Shown here: positions 5,764-7,482 of the stretch, piece after piece
How the letters are laid out: the number at the start of each line of letters is the position of its first letter
How positions within the stretch are numbered: position 1 is the first letter of the stretch
NCBI GenBank assembly: GCA_030606845.1
Contig: JAUWFP010000097.1
Coordinates: 1 to 7,482 of the forward strand
DNA length: 7,482 nt
Reading direction: 5' to 3'
DNA from: Anaerolineales bacterium
Lineage (GTDB): Bacteria > Chloroflexota > Anaerolineae > Anaerolineales > E44-bin32
Notes under the pieces: model-generated
What the model saw: only the letters and a program-made list of their open reading frames with translations
Told to the model about the DNA's origin: nothing
Databases searched by the model: none
Translations under genes and position numbers: made by a program

Positions 5764-5896
5764 TACCTGCCACTCAATAATTTGACGATGTGAAAGCGGT
5801 CAACATTATGCTCTGGATATGCTGTCACTATAAAAGGCGAAAACGAACCCTACCGCAACATTAAAGTGACAAAGGGACAAAAAGAGACACTGAGCC

Positions 5897-5925
5897 TTGA
5901 CAAACGCACACCGTCTAGGTATCAT
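5897..5925 (+). promoter_or_regulatory. Sigma-70 promoter of the DeoR-VOC operon
   Basis: TTGACA (5897-5902, perfect) and TATCAT (5920-5925, five of six) are separated by the ideal 17 bp. Transcription would start near 5932, giving a leader of about 75-80 nt before the regulator start codon. Confidence 0.75.
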
Positions 5926-5926
5926 T

Positions 5927-5944
5927 CAAACAATAACAAACAAT
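5927..5944. promoter_or_regulatory. Direct repeat CAAACAAT x2, candidate DeoR-family operator
   Basis: Two identical CAAACAAT words (5927-5934 and 5937-5944) are spaced 10 bp apart, one helical turn, starting right after the -10 element and covering the predicted transcription start. DeoR-family repressors of sugar operons commonly bind short direct repeats; lactococcal LacR, for instance, binds a TGTTT-rich word, which is the complement of this kind of sequence. Autoregulation by the downstream regulator is a reasonable inference. A dyad ACCTG-TT-CAGGT (5984-5995) nearer the ribosome-binding site is a second candidate. Confidence 0.5.
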
Positions 5945-6009
5945 CGCCATTCTCTTGCGCATTCGGCTTATCGATAGTTGGTTACCTGTTCAGGTTAGGG
6001 GTATAGCAA

Positions 6010-6789
6010 ATGCTCGCGTCCGAGCGACGGCAGAAAATACTCGAGAAAGTTCGATCTGAGAGGGCTGTATCCGTTGCTGAACTCCGCGAGAATTTTAACG
6101 TATCTGACATGACGATACGTCGTGATCTACGAATGCTTTCGAACGACGGATTATTGAGGCGCGTGCACGGGGGTGCAATTTTCCGATATGGAAAAAGCTA
6201 TGAACCATCATTCCTTGTTCGGGCTTCAGTCAACATCGCTGAAAAAAAAGCCATTGGACATGTGGCTGCCTCAATTATTCACGAGGATGAGAGTATCTCT
6301 CTCGATGTGGGAACTACGACGTTAGAAATCGCCAAGAACCTGATTGGAACTCCAGACCTCACAATTATTACATCAAACCTTCGCATTGCATCCGTGTTAG
6401 CTGAAGCAATGGAGATTCGCTTAATCTTAACCGGTGGTATTGTGCGTCAGACGGAGCTGTCAATGATTGGGCATATCGCCGAAAGCTCTTATAAAGATTT
6501 TCGAGTCGATAAGGCGTTTATTGGCGTAGGAGGTCTCCATCTGGAGAACGGACTTTCAGAGTACAACCTGGAAGATGCCCTCGTCAAACGTACAATGCTG
6601 GAACACGCTGAGCAGGTAATCGTGGTAGCAGACAGCTCTAAGTTGGGCAGGACCTGTCTTGCCCACATCGCTCCTCTAACAGCAATTGACACACTAATTA
6701 CTGATTGGAATATACCTACTGAAACATGCGACGATCTCCGTGCGCGTGGTATTGAGGTCATTGTTGCAGCGCCGCTTGAAGAAGTTTAG
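6010..6789 (+). CDS. DeoR/GlpR-family transcriptional regulator of sugar metabolism
   Basis: A 259-aa regulator of the usual DeoR length. The N-terminal winged helix-turn-helix spans residues 5-58: RRQKILEKV, then the recognition helix VSDMTIRRDLRML (31-43), then GLLRRVHGGA (47-56), all signature features. The C-terminal DeoRC domain, an isomerase-like fold that senses phosphorylated sugars, carries DVGTTTLEIA (99-108) as the phosphate loop, TSNL (121-124), LTGG (140-143) and VADSSKLGR (206-214). These sites look intact, so it should respond to a sugar phosphate and act mostly as a repressor. AGGGG (5997-6001), 8 nt upstream, supports ATG 6010. It is followed by a VOC protein on the same strand with a 57-bp gap, and probably controls that operon and itself. 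The effector cannot be named from sequence. Its codons end in A or T more often than those of the genes on the left, which may mark a separately acquired block. Confidence 0.92.
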   Translation: MLASERRQKILEKVRSERAVSVAELRENFNVSDMTIRRDLRMLSNDGLLRRVHGGAIFRYGKSYEPSFLVRASVNIAEKKAIGHVAASIIHEDESISLDVGTTTLEIAKNLIGTPDLTIITSNLRIASVLAEAMEIRLILTGGIVRQTELSMIGHIAESSYKDFRVDKAFIGVGGLHLENGLSEYNLEDALVKRTMLEHAEQVIVVADSSKLGRTCLAHIAPLTAIDTLITDWNIPTETCDDLRARGIEVIVAAPLEEV

Positions 6790-6846
6790 AAAAACGATCG
6801 TCTCGATGATGCCAGACTATTCTCTCATCCTGGAGAAAGGAGCGTT

Positions 6847-7482
6847 ATGTTGCTAGATGGAAATATAAAAGGCGTCCAGCATCTGGGGATTATGGTGCCA
6901 GACATCGAACAAGCGAAAGCCTGGTACGTTGAGAAGATGGATTGCACGGTGCATTACGAGCCAATCATCGAAACAAACGAAGGTAATATCAAGCTGGCAT
7001 TTCTCGACCTCAATGGGATGGTTATTGAGCTTGTGCAATTAGTGGGAGAGGGACTTGAAGAGGTTAAATCACGGAGGCATGGTCATATTGATCATTTCGC
7101 GATTGATGTGCTTGATATTGAGAAAGCCGTACAGGAAAGACTGGAGGCGGGGGCGGTGTTAGAACAATCAACACCAGATGGTCCCGTCTCATTCCCTTTG
7201 TTTAGTCAGGGTGTTAAATACGTCTTCCTCGAAGGAAGCTCAGGCGAGAAGGTAGAACTAAACCAGGCTCTGCACTTAGATGCTACTCGCCGCGAGAAAA
7301 ATACGGGTGGCTGGTCACACCTGGGTATCCCGTCTACTGACATTGACATATCAAGGCAATTTTATAGCCAGTTTGGCTTCGAAGAGATCGCATATGCTGA
7401 AATTCATGAGCAAGGACGCCGTATGTGTATTCCTCATCTAAACCAGCCCGGTCTGCACTCAGGAGGAACATCTCGTGTCCGT
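6847..7482 (+). CDS. VOC (glyoxalase/dioxygenase-fold) protein, two-domain, 3' truncated by window
   Basis: The frame runs from ATG 6847 to the window end (212 codons) without a stop. Residues 9-140 form a full VOC domain of two beta-alpha-beta-beta-beta modules. Module 1 starts at VQHLGIMVPDIEQAKAWYVE (10-29) and ends with VIELVQ; module 2 runs from HIDHFAIDVLDIEKAVQE (80-97) to KVELNQ. His12, Glu61, His83 and Glu137 fall where VOC metal ligands are expected, so a divalent metal centre is likely. A further module starts at WSHLGIPSTDIDISRQFYSQ (156-175), so the whole protein should hold two VOC domains, about 280-310 residues. AGGAG (6838-6842) lies 4 nt before the start, rather close. VOC proteins include glyoxalases, epimerases, extradiol dioxygenases and isomerases; the reaction here cannot be told. 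Coupling to a DeoR regulator suggests a step in sugar or sugar-acid breakdown rather than antibiotic resistance. Confidence 0.88.
   Translation, partial: MLLDGNIKGVQHLGIMVPDIEQAKAWYVEKMDCTVHYEPIIETNEGNIKLAFLDLNGMVIELVQLVGEGLEEVKSRRHGHIDHFAIDVLDIEKAVQERLEAGAVLEQSTPDGPVSFPLFSQGVKYVFLEGSSGEKVELNQALHLDATRREKNTGGWSHLGIPSTDIDISRQFYSQFGFEEIAYAEIHEQGRRMCIPHLNQPGLHSGGTSRVR

Larger units (their letters stand above)
5443..6009. other. Long intergenic region between arsM and the DeoR-type regulator
   Basis: This 567-bp stretch has no intact gene. Left to right it holds a decayed amidohydrolase tail on the minus strand (5533-5706), a 10-bp palindrome of LacI-operator type (5754-5763), and a possible weak promoter TTGACG (5782-5787) with TATGCT (5807-5812, 19-bp spacing). 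It then holds an inverted repeat TGTCACT/AGTGACA (5823-5829 and 5865-5871), a purine-rich run with three GACA words (5868-5889), a good promoter (5897-5925), and a direct repeat plus small dyad before the regulator start. No clear intrinsic terminator is seen after arsM. Confidence 0.6.

Noticed and set aside
6853..7038. 61-codon minus-strand frame inside the VOC gene
   Set aside because: It is antisense to a well-supported VOC domain and shows no family pattern.

Overview
The window is about 7.5 kb of bacterial chromosome. It carries seven protein genes that look intact or cut only by the window edge, two gene remnants and several readable control sites. The mix (a DUF2202 ferritin-like protein, a secreted lipoprotein-type PQQ sugar dehydrogenase, an arsR-arsM pair with Cys-rich proteins, a DeoR-type sugar regulator) would suit a heterotrophic Chloroflexota-like bacterium. 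That assignment is inference from gene style; no taxonomic marker is present.

Left part (1-2991). The 3' end of a DUF2202 gene (+) converges on a PQQ-dependent sugar dehydrogenase lipoprotein gene (-), with a strong intrinsic terminator between them. Divergent from the dehydrogenase is a 3'(2'),5'-bisphosphate nucleotidase of the Hal2/SAL1 type, which recycles the PAP formed in sulfur metabolism. A family-39-like membrane glycosyltransferase once overlapped its stop codon by 4 bp. Only the N-terminal part and the C-terminal tail of that gene remain, out of frame with each other.

Middle part (2992-5442). A stand-alone phoU is followed by an arsenic module: an ArsR repressor and the ArsM arsenite methyltransferase, 72 bp apart on the same strand. 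The arsR promoter has perfect -35 and -10 hexamers and lies so close to the start codon that the message may be leaderless. Inverted repeats over the promoter and start codon are the likely operator. No arsenite pump or arsenate reductase is visible here, so the module as seen works by methylation.

Right part (5443-7482). A 567-bp gap holds a decayed C-terminal piece of an amidohydrolase (-), a LacI-type palindrome, other small dyads and a good sigma-70 promoter. This promoter leads into a DeoR-family regulator, followed 57 bp later by a two-domain VOC (glyoxalase-fold) protein that runs off the window. This looks like the start of a sugar-catabolic operon. An 8-bp direct repeat with 10-bp period just after the -10 is the best candidate for the DeoR operator.

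I see no IS element, CRISPR array, tRNA or rRNA, and no clear previously undescribed system. The most interesting items are the arsR control region and Cys pattern, the two gene remnants, and the DeoR/VOC regulatory region.
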